Part shown: positions 42,908 to 51,630 of the stretch, in pieces
Layout of the letters: each line of letters begins with the position of its first letter
Position numbering within the stretch: the stretch's first letter is position 1
Assembly: GCF_016711335.1 (NCBI RefSeq)
Contig: NZ_JADJTF010000001.1
Location: forward strand, 434,001 to 498,000
DNA: 64,000 nucleotides
From: Thiofilum sp.
GTDB taxonomy: Bacteria; Pseudomonadota; Gammaproteobacteria; Thiotrichales; Thiotrichaceae
Reading direction: 5' to 3'
Translations under genes and position numbers: made by a program
The notes under the pieces: model-generated
What the model saw: only the letters and a program-made list of their open reading frames with translations
Database searches by the model: none
Told to the model about the DNA's origin: nothing

Positions 42908-43014
42908 CACCCCCACCCTAGCCCCCCCCCGAAAATGGGGGAGGGAATTAAAACAAGGCACTATTTATCTTCACTCCCTTCCCCCACGTCGGGGGAAGGG
43001 TTGGGGATGGGGGA
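42908..43014. repeat. C/G-rich double-hairpin repeat, copy 3
   Basis: Outer arms ACCACCCCCACCCTA and TTGGGGATGGGGG enclose two hairpins: CCCCC-GAAAAT-GGGGG and CCCTTCCCCC-ACGTC-GGGGGAAGGG. It lies inside the phenol hydroxylase operon between dmpO and dmpP. The element may lower expression of the downstream genes or protect mRNA ends. Confidence 0.8.
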
Positions 43015-43041
43015 AAACTCCCCCACTAAAAAGGATTTAGC

Positions 43042-44103
43042 ATGAGCTACCAATTCACTATTGAGCCTTTAGGCGAAACTATTGAAGTCGAAGAAGGGCA
43101 AACTTTATTAGACGCTGCTTTGCGTGCAGGTGTGTATTTGCCTCATGCTTGTGGGCATGGTTTGTGCGGTACGTGCAAAGTTGAAGTACTCAGTGGTGAG
43201 GTCGATCATGGTGCTGCATCACCTTTTGCTTTAATGGATATGGAACGCGAAGAAGGCAAATGTTTAGCTTGTTGTGCTACTCCTTTAAGCGACCTTGAGA
43301 TTGAAGCCGATATTGAAGAAGACCCCGACGCCCAGCGTCATCCTGTTCAAGACTATGTAGGTGTAGTCTCCAAAATCGAAACACTAACCCCACGCATCAA
43401 GAGCATCTTTTTAGCGATTGAAAATGGCGGTATGGAGTTTCAGGCGGGGCATTATGTGAATGTTTATATTCCGGGGTTGGAAGATAAACCGCGTGCATTC
43501 TCGATTGCTAGCCCCCCTTCTGCCACGAATATGATTGAATTAAATGTCGCTTTGGTTGAAGGCGGTGCGGGTACGACTTGGTTACATCAGCAATTAAAAG
43601 TCGGCGATAAACTAAAATTCTCTGGTCCCTATGGACGCTTCTTTGTACGGGAATCGGCTAAAGAACCGATGATTTTTCTTGCTGGTGGTTCTGGATTATC
43701 GAGTCCTAAATCTATGATTTTGGATTTATTTGAAAAAGGCGAAGCGCGTCCTATTACCTTCATTTACGGCGCTCGTAATCAAGCTGAACTGTACTACCGC
43801 GAGCTGTTTGAAGAGCTAGCAGCGGAACATGAAAATTTTACCTATGTGCCCGTGCTATCCGAAGAGCCAAGTGAGTCCAATTGGCAAGGCTTACGTGGCT
43901 ATGTGCATGAAGCAGCTAAACACTACTTTGAGGGTAAATTTAATGGGCATAAAGCTTATATGTGTGGCCCTCCTCCTATGATTGATGCATGTATTACCAC
44001 TTTAATGCAGGGGCGATTATTTGAGCGCGATATGTTTATGGAAAACTTCTATAACCAAAGTAGCCAAAGCAAAACGAAAAGCCCGCTATTTAAAAATATC
44101 TAG
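43042..44103 (+). CDS. dmpP: phenol hydroxylase P5, FAD/[2Fe-2S] reductase
   Basis: 353 residues. N-terminal ferredoxin domain with HACGHGLCGTCKV and CLACCAT (four Cys), an FAD domain with RAFSIASPP, and an NAD domain with FLAGGSGLSSPKSM and MCGPPPMIDACI. It feeds NADH electrons to DmpLNO. Start ATG 43042 is preceded by AAAAAGGATTTAGC, just after the palindromic repeat. Ends 9 bases before dmpD. Confidence 0.96.
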   Translation: MSYQFTIEPLGETIEVEEGQTLLDAALRAGVYLPHACGHGLCGTCKVEVLSGEVDHGAASPFALMDMEREEGKCLACCATPLSDLEIEADIEEDPDAQRHPVQDYVGVVSKIETLTPRIKSIFLAIENGGMEFQAGHYVNVYIPGLEDKPRAFSIASPPSATNMIELNVALVEGGAGTTWLHQQLKVGDKLKFSGPYGRFFVRESAKEPMIFLAGGSGLSSPKSMILDLFEKGEARPITFIYGARNQAELYYRELFEELAAEHENFTYVPVLSEEPSESNWQGLRGYVHEAAKHYFEGKFNGHKAYMCGPPPMIDACITTLMQGRLFERDMFMENFYNQSSQSKTKSPLFKNI

Positions 44104-44112
44104 GAGGACAGC

Positions 44113-44934
44113 ATGAGTACTAATCCCGAAATAGCTAATAGTATTGAAGCGGCTGGGCTACAAACTAACTATCATGATGTCGGTCAAGGTGATCCGGTAC
44201 TACTGATTCACGGCTCAGGGCCTGGGGTGAGTGCTTGGGCGAATTGGCGTTTAACCTTACCCGATTTAGCGCAGCATTTTCGCGTGATTGCTCCTGATAT
44301 GGCGGGATTTGGATTTAGTGCTCGTCCTGCTAACTACACCTACCATATGAATAACTGGGTCACCCAAGCGGTAGGACTCATGGATGCATTAGACATTCAA
44401 CAAGCTTCAATTGTAGGCAATTCATTCGGCGGAGGTTTAGCCCTCGCGTTAGCCATTAAATACCCAGAGCGTGTGAATAAGTTAATCCTCATGGGTAGTA
44501 TGGGTGTTGAATTTCCTATTACTGAGGGACTGGATCAGGTGTGGGGCTATAAACCTTCACTGGACAATATGAAGGCACTACTCGATATTTTTGCCTATAG
44601 CCGAGCCTTAGTGACCGATGAGTTAGCAGAATTACGCTTTAAAGCCAGTACTCGTCCGGGCTTCCAAGAATCTTTCTCTAGTATGTTTCCCGCTCCCCGC
44701 CAACGCTCGGTCGAAATGATGGCAAGTCCCGTAGAAGCTATTCAAGCGTTGCCACATCATACGCTGATTGTGCACGGACGCGATGATAAGGTTATACCCT
44801 TGCAAAATGCCTATACCCTGCACCAACTCATTGATCAATCAGAGCTACATGTATTTGGACAATGTGGGCATTGGACACAGATCGAACATGCTAAACACTT
44901 TAACCAATTAGTGATTAATTTTTTACAAAGCTAG
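44113..44934 (+). CDS. dmpD: 2-hydroxymuconic semialdehyde hydrolase
   Basis: 273 residues, an alpha/beta hydrolase of the meta-cleavage product hydrolase group. Blocks: LLIHGSGPGVSAWANWRLTL (oxyanion region), the nucleophile VGNSFGGGLAL, the acid VHGRDDKVIP and the His in CGHWTQIEH. It hydrolyses ring-fission products such as those from 3-methylcatechol, or 2-hydroxymuconic semialdehyde to formate and 2-oxopentenoate, joining the pathway at DmpE. Here it sits after dmpP rather than after dmpC. Confidence 0.92.
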   Translation: MSTNPEIANSIEAAGLQTNYHDVGQGDPVLLIHGSGPGVSAWANWRLTLPDLAQHFRVIAPDMAGFGFSARPANYTYHMNNWVTQAVGLMDALDIQQASIVGNSFGGGLALALAIKYPERVNKLILMGSMGVEFPITEGLDQVWGYKPSLDNMKALLDIFAYSRALVTDELAELRFKASTRPGFQESFSSMFPAPRQRSVEMMASPVEAIQALPHHTLIVHGRDDKVIPLQNAYTLHQLIDQSELHVFGQCGHWTQIEHAKHFNQLVINFLQS

Positions 44935-44941
44935 GAATAGT

Positions 44942-45050
44942 TTCCCCTCCCTTCCCCCGAAATGGGGGCAGGGAACAAGAAATAAACCGTTCTATCTTTT
45001 TCCCTCCACCCTTTACGGGGGGAGGGTCAGGGAGGGGGGTAGAGAAGGGG
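44942..45050. repeat. C/G-rich double-hairpin repeat, copy 4
   Basis: TTCCCCTCCC at the left and GGGAGGGGGG at the right enclose CTTCCCCC-GAAAT-GGGGGCAGGG and CCCTCCACCCTTTACGGGGGGAGGG. It separates dmpD from the ferredoxin gene. Same family as the elements at 8187/9609, 34073 and 42908. Confidence 0.78.
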
Positions 45051-45072
45051 GAAAATAACGAGGAGTAACCCT

Positions 45073-45402
45073 ATGACCACGATTTTTAGTATTCACATTC
45101 CTGAAACGGGATCTAGTTTCCCCTGTAAACCGCAAGAGTCATTGCTCTTTGGGATGGTACGGTTGGGTCGTAAAGGGATTCCGATTGGTTGTCGAGCGGG
45201 CGGTTGTGGTGTGTGTAAAGTCAAAATATTGAGTGGCACTTATACCAACGGCAAGATGAGTCGTGCGCATGTGACTGAAGAGGAAGAGCAAAATAGTTTT
45301 GTGCTCGCCTGTCGCTGTCAGCCTAGTAGTGACCTCGCCATTGAAGTAGTAGGTAAAATGCGCAAAAACGCTTGTGCGCCCTTGCCTAGCACCACGACTT
45401 AA
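45073..45402 (+). CDS. dmpQ: plant-type [2Fe-2S] ferredoxin, DmpQ/XylT-like
   Basis: 109 residues. The iron-sulfur ligands are CRAGGCGVCKV and the later Cys in VLACRCQ. In phenol and toluene pathways this ferredoxin reduces the inactivated ferric iron of catechol 2,3-dioxygenase and so protects it from suicide substrates. That partner lies 18 kb away here (26524). Start preceded by GAGGAGTAACCCT. Last gene of the dmpKLMNOP-D-Q unit. Confidence 0.9.
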   Translation: MTTIFSIHIPETGSSFPCKPQESLLFGMVRLGRKGIPIGCRAGGCGVCKVKILSGTYTNGKMSRAHVTEEEEQNSFVLACRCQPSSDLAIEVVGKMRKNACAPLPSTTT

Positions 45403-45458
45403 CAGCCACCAATAGAACTGCTAATTTAGCCTAAGTATCCTACGACTTGAGGCTAGCC

Positions 45459-46358
45459 ATGTATTTTGATCCACCTTTTGATTATATCGAACCTGTCTTT
45501 CGTCCACCCAGTGAAGCCGATTCGCTCATTTTACAAGTCACCAATGGTTGTAGTTGGAATCAATGCAGCTTTTGTGAAATGTATACCGCGCCCCAGAAGA
45601 AATTTCGCCCTAAAAATGAGACTGAAATACTCGCTGAGATTAAACATTGTGGCGAAACGATGGCTGGGTTACGCCGTATATTTTTAGCGGATGGCGATGC
45701 TATGGCTTTATCGTTCAGGCGCTTAGAAGCTATTTTGACTGCTATCAATGACTATTTACCTAGCGTTAGTCGCATTTCAGCCTATTGCTTACCCCAAAAT
45801 GTCAAAAATAAAACTATAGAACAATTACAACATTTACGCGAACTAGGTTTGTCATTAGCTTATATTGGGGCTGAAAGTGGTGATGATACTATTCTTAAAA
45901 AAGTGAATAAAAGCGAAACGTTTGCAAGTACGCGCGAGGCTATTCTAAAACTCAAAGCGGCAGGTATTAAAACTTCAGTGATGATTATTAATGGTTTAGG
46001 AGGTAAACAGTATAGTACACAACATGCGCTTAATTCAGCGCGTTTAATTAATGAAACTCAGCCAGAGTATTTAGCCACTTTAGTACTATTCTTTAGTCAT
46101 GGCTCACGACGTTTTATTGAGCATTTTGGCAATGATTATGAACCCTGTACTATGCTGGATTTATTTCAAGAAATGCACACTTTTATAAGCCATTTAACAT
46201 TAGAAAAAACGATTCTTCGTAGCGATCACGTTTCCAATAGCTTAGTGCTCAAGGGAGTGCTGGGTAAGGATAAAGCCACCCTACTTCAACAAATCGAACA
46301 AGCGCTAGAGTGGGCAAAACATCATCCCACTCCTCAACGTGTACTCAAACAGTACTAA
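45459..46358 (+). CDS. radical SAM protein
   Basis: 299 residues from ATG 45459; TTGAGG just before it gives the ribosome binding site, so the TTG at 45447 is unlikely. The radical SAM cluster motif is CSWNQCSFC (CxxxxCxxC spacing: Cys-4-Cys-2-Cys rather than the usual Cys-3-Cys-2-Cys), followed by the MYTAPQKKFRPK block. Middle strands LAYIGAESGDDTIL and KTSVMIINGLGG fit the TIM-barrel core. The protein resembles YgiQ/HemN-like single-domain proteins. Substrate unknown; not linked to the aromatic genes. Confidence 0.85.
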   Translation: MYFDPPFDYIEPVFRPPSEADSLILQVTNGCSWNQCSFCEMYTAPQKKFRPKNETEILAEIKHCGETMAGLRRIFLADGDAMALSFRRLEAILTAINDYLPSVSRISAYCLPQNVKNKTIEQLQHLRELGLSLAYIGAESGDDTILKKVNKSETFASTREAILKLKAAGIKTSVMIINGLGGKQYSTQHALNSARLINETQPEYLATLVLFFSHGSRRFIEHFGNDYEPCTMLDLFQEMHTFISHLTLEKTILRSDHVSNSLVLKGVLGKDKATLLQQIEQALEWAKHHPTPQRVLKQY

Positions 46359-46369
46359 TTTCTAGTCAT

Positions 46370-46443
46370 AATTGGCTCACTTTTGGCTATTTATGGACAT
46401 TTACAGCTATAATTGGATATTTATGGCTATAGTTTTGGCTCAT
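46370..46443 (+). promoter_or_regulatory. iterated TTGGCT / ATTTATGG motif upstream of fic
   Basis: The 80 bases before the Fic gene contain TTGGCTCA (46373 and about 46435), TTTTGGCTA (46382), and TATTTATGG twice (46389, 46419). Repeated short boxes so close to the start suggest an operator for autoregulation, possibly by the Fic protein's own C-terminal winged-helix part. Inference. Confidence 0.4.
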
Positions 46444-46444
46444 T

Positions 46445-47500
46445 ATGAAGACTCACTCACTCGAAATTGCTCCTGACATCCTACGCATCATTACTGAAAT
46501 TGATGAGTTCAAGACCAGTTGGCGCTTAATGCAAAATCTCGCACCTGAGCGTTTAGCTACCTTGCGACGTGTGGCTACGATTGAAAGTATTGGTTCCTCT
46601 ACGCGGATTGAAGGTGTCAAACTCAGTAACTCAGAAATTGAACAACTATTGGGTAACATTAATCGTAAATCGTTTGTAACTCGTGATGAGCAAGAGGTCG
46701 CAGGCTATGCGGAACTAATGGATATAATCTTTCAAAGCTATGACGATATTGTGTTGAGTGAGAATTATATCAAGCAACTACATGCGATTTTATTGCAGTA
46801 CTCCGATAAAGATGAACGTCATCGTGGGCAATATAAAACTTTAAATAATCAAGTAGAAGCTTTTGATGCGACAGGTAAAAGTTTAGGCGTAGTGTTTCAT
46901 ACTGCTACACCTTTTGAAACACCTCTTAAAATGCAAGAGCTGGTTTATTGGACGCGAGAGTCATTAGCGGATAATAGCTTGCATCCTTTGTTAGTGATTG
47001 CGGTTTTTGTAGTAGTGTTTTTGCAAATACATCCCTTTCAAGATGGAAATGGTCGTTTATCTCGAATTTTAACGACTTTACTATTATTAAAAGCGGGCTA
47101 TCGTTATGTACCTTATAGCTCGTTAGAAAGTATTATTGAGCGAAACAAAGAAGGCTATTATTTAGCATTGCGTCGCACTCAAAGTACTTTAGAGGATGCA
47201 AAACCTAATTGGTTACCTTGGGTAAGGTTTTTCTTGTCGTCATTAAAAGCGCAAAAGGATCACCTCTCTAGTAAAGTTTCCGCGCATACGTCTTGGGATA
47301 ATTTACCTAAAGAGTCTATTATGATTATGGAGCATATTAATCAGTATGGGCGTATTACCACGAGTGAGGCAGAAGCTCTTACAGCTACACCACGCTCAAC
47401 CATTAAAAAGCGTTTGAGTGATTTGGTAGAGCAAGGCTTGTTAAAACGCCAAGGACAAGGACGGGGTAGTTGGTATGAAACTGCTAAACAAAACTTATAA
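46445..47500 (+). CDS. Fic-domain protein with C-terminal winged helix
   Basis: 351 residues. The Fic core motif HPFQDGNGRLSRIL (HxFx[D/E]GNGRxxR) is complete, so AMP/nucleotide transfer is likely. An N-terminal helix has the inhibitory-type motif SSTRIEGVKLS ([S/T]xxxE[G/N]), placing it among self-inhibited Fic proteins. The C-terminal 60 residues (ITTSEAEALTATPRSTIKKRLSDLVEQGLLKR) are a winged-helix DNA-binding domain. Sits 16 bases upstream of an AlbA_2-type gene, probably co-transcribed. Targets unknown. Confidence 0.9.
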   Translation: MKTHSLEIAPDILRIITEIDEFKTSWRLMQNLAPERLATLRRVATIESIGSSTRIEGVKLSNSEIEQLLGNINRKSFVTRDEQEVAGYAELMDIIFQSYDDIVLSENYIKQLHAILLQYSDKDERHRGQYKTLNNQVEAFDATGKSLGVVFHTATPFETPLKMQELVYWTRESLADNSLHPLLVIAVFVVVFLQIHPFQDGNGRLSRILTTLLLLKAGYRYVPYSSLESIIERNKEGYYLALRRTQSTLEDAKPNWLPWVRFFLSSLKAQKDHLSSKVSAHTSWDNLPKESIMIMEHINQYGRITTSEAEALTATPRSTIKKRLSDLVEQGLLKRQGQGRGSWYETAKQNL

Positions 47501-47516
47501 TAGAGTGATTATATAA

Positions 47517-48668
47517 ATGACTAATATAGTACTCCAACTCATAGCTCAAGGTGAAAATGCTCAAGTTGAGTTCAAATCCAGCGATGTTCGACCTGATTCT
47601 ATTGCTCGTGAAATAACAGCCTTTGCTAATACACTAGGTGGCACATTACTTATTGGTGTTGAAGATAATGGAATTGTTTCAGGAATAACAACCAATAGCC
47701 TAAATGAATGGTTAGCTAATATTAGTCGTAATAATATTATTCCTGCTATAGCTATCGATATAGATCATCTAATAATAGATAGTAAAATAGTTTGCATGGT
47801 GACTGTGCCAAAAGGTAAGGATAAGCCTTATCAAACCTTAGATGGCAAATATTGGTTGCGTATTGGTTCCACTAATCGTACTGCTACCAAAGAAGAATTA
47901 AGTAGTTTATTCCAGCAAGCAGGTTTAGTTCATTTTGATACTGCCCCTGTTACGGATACAGGCGTTGAAGGTATTGATCTACGCCTAGTAGATCACTATT
48001 ACCAAACTTATTATGAAACTGATTTTTTAAATCTTTCGGCTGAAGAACAATTAAATTTATTAAATAACGCCGATATTCTTACTGAATTAGAAGGTAAGCA
48101 AGTAATCACGGTGGGTGGCTTACTTATGTTTGGCAAATATCCCCAACGCCGCCTAGCTCATAGCTCAATTATGTTTGCTGTGTTTAAAGGGGGTAGTATT
48201 ACCGATGATTTGATTGATAAAAAAGAAATACTAGGCACTTTACCAGAGCTAATTGATAAAACAGTGGCATTGCTACAATTATTTTTGCCTAGCCCCTCTA
48301 TTATTGAAGGTACTCAACGCACTGAAATTACTCTAATCCCGATAAAAGTGTTACGCGAGGCAATGGTTAATGCGGTAGTACACCGTGATTACTCATTAAG
48401 TCAACGCAAAATACAGGTTCATATATTCAGTGATCGTATTGAAATCACTTCACCTGGAAAACTAGCTAATACATTAACACTCGCTAAGATTCGTTACGGT
48501 AACTCAGCGCCGCGTAATATTTTTCTAGTTAAATTTCTAGATAATTTACGTTATTTTGATGGTTTGGGCAGGGGTATTCCGATGATGCTTAAATTAATGC
48601 AAGATCGAATTCAATTTGAAGAAATCGGTGAGTTATTTAGAGTAACGTTGAAATTTCAAGGTAATTAA
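47517..48668 (+). CDS. AlbA_2 (AAA_4/schlafen-like) and HATPase-type regulator protein
   Basis: 383 residues. N-terminal AlbA_2 domain: EFKSSDVRPDSIAREITAFANTLGGTLLIGVEDNG. A middle linker with the YWLRIGSTNRTA block follows. The C-terminal part carries VLREAMVNAVVHRDYS and FSDRIEITSPGKL, the pattern of HATPase_c_4 in putative transcription regulators often labelled RecG-like. These proteins occur in defence islands and near toxin-type genes. The close partnership with the Fic gene suggests a two-gene module; the activity is unknown. Confidence 0.85.
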   Translation: MTNIVLQLIAQGENAQVEFKSSDVRPDSIAREITAFANTLGGTLLIGVEDNGIVSGITTNSLNEWLANISRNNIIPAIAIDIDHLIIDSKIVCMVTVPKGKDKPYQTLDGKYWLRIGSTNRTATKEELSSLFQQAGLVHFDTAPVTDTGVEGIDLRLVDHYYQTYYETDFLNLSAEEQLNLLNNADILTELEGKQVITVGGLLMFGKYPQRRLAHSSIMFAVFKGGSITDDLIDKKEILGTLPELIDKTVALLQLFLPSPSIIEGTQRTEITLIPIKVLREAMVNAVVHRDYSLSQRKIQVHIFSDRIEITSPGKLANTLTLAKIRYGNSAPRNIFLVKFLDNLRYFDGLGRGIPMMLKLMQDRIQFEEIGELFRVTLKFQGN

Positions 48669-48687
48669 TGCTAGTAAGTATCCAACT

Positions 48688-48792
48688 AAAAGTAATCGTG
48701 TATTTTTGGAGCAGTCTTGGCGGCAGGGATGCCGCCTTGAAGCGTACAGGGATGTATTTACAGCGCCTGCGGAGGAAATACACGATTACTTT
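48688..48792. repeat. palindromic mobile repeat (about 105 bp)
   Basis: AAAGTAATCGTGTATTT at 48689-48705 is the exact reverse complement of 48776-48792. The centre holds GGCGGCAGGGATGCCGCC and CAGGGATGTATTTACAGCG, a motif I recall from REP/MITE-like elements of other gammaproteobacteria. It fills the gap between the AlbA_2 and nitroreductase genes. A short open frame across it is not believed. Confidence 0.7.
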
Positions 48793-48832
48793 GGCTCAAG
48801 TACTTAGATCAATTACCTCATTAGAATTTTTG

Positions 48833-49498
48833 CTAATTAAAGAACTTCGTGAAACTCTCAACAGGTTCTCTTGGAGTACGATAGCTATTCACTAATGCGC
48901 TCATATCGGGATACCCTAGCGCCATTCCGCCCAGCAATACCTGATCATCACTATAGCCTAATTGCTCTTTCACAATTTGTGGGAATTCACCTAATGCGGC
49001 TTGTGGACAAGTACCTAAACCCTGTTCTACGGCAGCTAACATAATGGATTGCAAAAACATGCCATAATCCATATATGAACCCGTTTCCATCATTTTATCA
49101 ATGAAAAACAGCAGCATCACAGGCGCATCAAATGCCCGATAATTCGCTGCCCATTGATCTAATTGGCGTTGTTTATCTTCGCGCTTAATCTCTAAAGTAC
49201 TATACATTTGCAAACCACAAGCACGGCGACGCTCAATATAAGGTGACACCCAATTATCAGGATAGTACTTATATTCCATAGACTTAGCTTGATTAGCTCG
49301 AAACGCTGCTTCAATCGCTGTTTGGAGTTTTACTTTAGATTCACCCGTCACCACTGCCACACGCCAAGGCTGAGTATTAGTACCAGAAGGTGCTGTGGCT
49401 GCTAGTGTTAAAATCATTTCAATAGTTGCCTGATCAACCGCCTGAGGCAAAAACGCACGAATTGATTGCCGTGTGCGTAATGCTTGTGCTACATCCAT
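48833..49498 (-). CDS. nitroreductase-family FMN oxidoreductase
   Basis: 221 residues. Family blocks: RQSIRAFLPQAVDQATIEMIL, APSGTNTQPWRVAVV (FMN binding), MDYGMFLQSIMLAAVEQGLGTCPQAA and GMALGYPD. Such cytoplasmic enzymes reduce nitroaromatics, quinones or enones with NAD(P)H. The start at 49498 is 27 bases after the stop of the PaaK-like gene, so it may be the last gene of the ABC importer unit. The substrate is not evident. Confidence 0.9.
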   Translation of the reverse strand: MDVAQALRTRQSIRAFLPQAVDQATIEMILTLAATAPSGTNTQPWRVAVVTGESKVKLQTAIEAAFRANQAKSMEYKYYPDNWVSPYIERRRACGLQMYSTLEIKREDKQRQLDQWAANYRAFDAPVMLLFFIDKMMETGSYMDYGMFLQSIMLAAVEQGLGTCPQAALGEFPQIVKEQLGYSDDQVLLGGMALGYPDMSALVNSYRTPREPVESFTKFFN

Positions 49499-49525
49499 TC
49501 CAGTACTCCAAACCCTGTCAAAACC

Positions 49526-50761
49526 CTAATCATACTTACGAATATCACTAATCACCACGCCATCATTCGGTAAACTACCGACAGCAATCCACTCAACTTC
49601 AGCACGTAATTTACAAATATCCCGTACACTCTCGCTAATCGCTTGTTTTAGCGCATCATTCGGCGCGAGTACTTCACATTTTAGGGTTAGTTGGTCAGAC
49701 TCATTTTGCCAGTCAACGACTAAACGCGCTTTTTGAATTTCAGAATGGCGTTTGACAACCTTATCGACTTGAGAGGGATGGATAAACATACCGCGCACTT
49801 TTGCCGTTTGATCAGCACGCCCCATCCAGCCTTTAATGCGGCGATTCGTGCGACCACAGGGGCTTAGTCCTGCCATAATTGCGGATAAATCACCGGTGGC
49901 AAAACGAATTAAAGGATAATCAGGATTTAGGCTAGTGACTACTACCTCACCCACCTCACCATCAGGTACAAGATCCCCCGTCCCCGGACGTACAATTTCT
50001 ACATACACACCCTCATCAATGACTAAGCCTTCTTTGGCAGAGGTTTCATAGGCAATTAAACCCAAATCAGCCGTAGCATAGGCTTGCAATACCTCAATCC
50101 CTTGCTCCGCAAATTTAGCGCGAACACTAGGTGGTAACGCCTCGCCCGATACTAAACCGCGCTTGAGAGAACTGACATCTGCCCCTAGTTCAGCGGCTTT
50201 TTCTAAAATGATTTTGAGGAAGGAAGGTGTACCTACATAACCTGAAGGTTGCAAATCAGCAATGGTTTGTACTTGTAATTCGGTTTGCCCTACTCCGGCT
50301 GGAATCACGGTACAACCCAAGGCATGCGCTCCACTTTCTAGCATCATACCTGCGGGTGTGAGGTGATAGGAAAAGGTGTTATGTACCACATCACCCTCAC
50401 GAAATCCGGCACTGAATAAAGCACGAGCTAATCGCCAAAAATCGGGACGCTTAGAGCCGGGTTCATAGATCGGTCCGGGTGAAGCAAAGATATGGGTTAA
50501 AGCTTTACCACCCACTGCTGCTAGACCACCTAAAGGGCGCTGTGCCTTTTGTAAAGCATTTAAATCAGACTTACGTGTGAGAGGTAATTGTGCAATCGCT
50601 GCTTTGGAGGTTAGTTGCGTAGGATCAACGTCTTTTAATAACTCGGCATAAGCGGGAGTATGTTGTTTAGCATGAGCGACTTGTTGAACTACCGCTTGAA
50701 TTAAAGCGGCTTCGCGCTCAACCGGATCACGGGTTTCGAGTGCATCATAATACTCAGTCAT
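49526..50761 (-). CDS. PaaK-like phenylacetate-CoA ligase family protein
   Basis: 411 residues, near the usual 430. Adenylate-forming features: HIFASPGPIYEPG (a variant of the Ser/Thr/Gly-rich phosphate loop), AYATADLGLIAYE, GEVGEVVVTSLNPDYPLIRFATGDLS, and MGRADQTAKVRGMFIHPSQV. The family activates aryl acids, such as phenylacetate or benzoate analogues, to CoA thioesters. Encoded between the livF-like gene and the nitroreductase, it supports import and activation of an aromatic or other organic acid. The exact acid cannot be told. Confidence 0.85.
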   Translation of the reverse strand: MTEYYDALETRDPVEREAALIQAVVQQVAHAKQHTPAYAELLKDVDPTQLTSKAAIAQLPLTRKSDLNALQKAQRPLGGLAAVGGKALTHIFASPGPIYEPGSKRPDFWRLARALFSAGFREGDVVHNTFSYHLTPAGMMLESGAHALGCTVIPAGVGQTELQVQTIADLQPSGYVGTPSFLKIILEKAAELGADVSSLKRGLVSGEALPPSVRAKFAEQGIEVLQAYATADLGLIAYETSAKEGLVIDEGVYVEIVRPGTGDLVPDGEVGEVVVTSLNPDYPLIRFATGDLSAIMAGLSPCGRTNRRIKGWMGRADQTAKVRGMFIHPSQVDKVVKRHSEIQKARLVVDWQNESDQLTLKCEVLAPNDALKQAISESVRDICKLRAEVEWIAVGSLPNDGVVISDIRKYD

Positions 50762-50777
50762 AACTTATCCCTTATTA

Positions 50778-51599
50778 TCAAGCTAACCAACGCTTACGGC
50801 GGCGATAATGTTTTACTTCACGGAAGCTCTTACGCCCTTCTTTGGCTAGCCCTAGATAAAACTCTTTCACGTCTTCATTATTGGCTAATTCTTGAGCCGC
50901 GCCTTCCATCACAATGCGACCGTTTTCCATAATGTAACCAAAATCGGCATAACGTAGCGCAATATTGGTATTTTGCTCAGCGAGTAGGAAGCTGACATTC
51001 TGCTCGGTATTGAGCTTTTTAATAATATCGAAAATCTCTTCTACCAATTGCGGCGCTAGCCCCATTGAGGGTTCATCCAGCAATACCATATCAGGATTCG
51101 CCATGATTGCTCTTCCAATCGCGCACATTTGCTGCTCACCGCCAGAGGTATAACCCGCTTGGCTCAAGCGCCGCACTTTCAAACGCGGGAAATATTCGTA
51201 AATCATTTCCATATCTTGCTGAATCGCTTTACGACCTTCACGACGGGTATACGCACCTGTGAGGAGATTTTCTTCAATGGTTAAATGCCCGAAACAATGG
51301 CGTCCTTCCATGACTTGAATGACACCACGCTTGACTAATTCAGAAGGGTTGAGCCGCTCAACCGACTCACCTTTGTATTCAATATTACCTTTAGTGACAT
51401 CGCCACGCTCAGCCCCTAATAGGTTAGAAATCGCTTTGAGCGTAGTACTTTTGCCTGCACCATTAGCACCTAATAAAGCCACAATCTGACCCTTAGGCAC
51501 GGCAAGCGACACGCCTTTCAACACCAGAATGACGTGATCATAAATGACTTCAATATTATTGACTTGGAGCAGTACTTCAGTATTAGCGGTTGCGGTCAT
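50778..51599 (-). CDS. branched-chain amino acid-type ABC transporter ATP-binding protein (LivF-like)
   Basis: 273 residues. Walker A LLGANGAGKSTTLK, signature region TSGGEQQMCAIGRAIM (TSGGEQQ replaces LSGGEQQ), Walker B DMVLLDEPSMGLAP, and the switch His region replaced by LLAEQNTN, all typical of LivF. It extends about 35 residues beyond common LivF proteins (KSFREVKHYRRRKRWLA). Separated from the binding-protein gene by a palindromic repeat. Confidence 0.9.
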   Translation of the reverse strand: MTATANTEVLLQVNNIEVIYDHVILVLKGVSLAVPKGQIVALLGANGAGKSTTLKAISNLLGAERGDVTKGNIEYKGESVERLNPSELVKRGVIQVMEGRHCFGHLTIEENLLTGAYTRREGRKAIQQDMEMIYEYFPRLKVRRLSQAGYTSGGEQQMCAIGRAIMANPDMVLLDEPSMGLAPQLVEEIFDIIKKLNTEQNVSFLLAEQNTNIALRYADFGYIMENGRIVMEGAAQELANNEDVKEFYLGLAKEGRKSFREVKHYRRRKRWLA

Positions 51600-51630
51600 G
51601 CTGATTCATCCATGCGGTTATTGAATGCGT

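Noticed and set aside
48668..48895. 75-codon plus-strand frame after the AlbA_2 gene
   Set aside because: It runs through the palindromic repeat and into the nitroreductase gene; no protein-like pattern.
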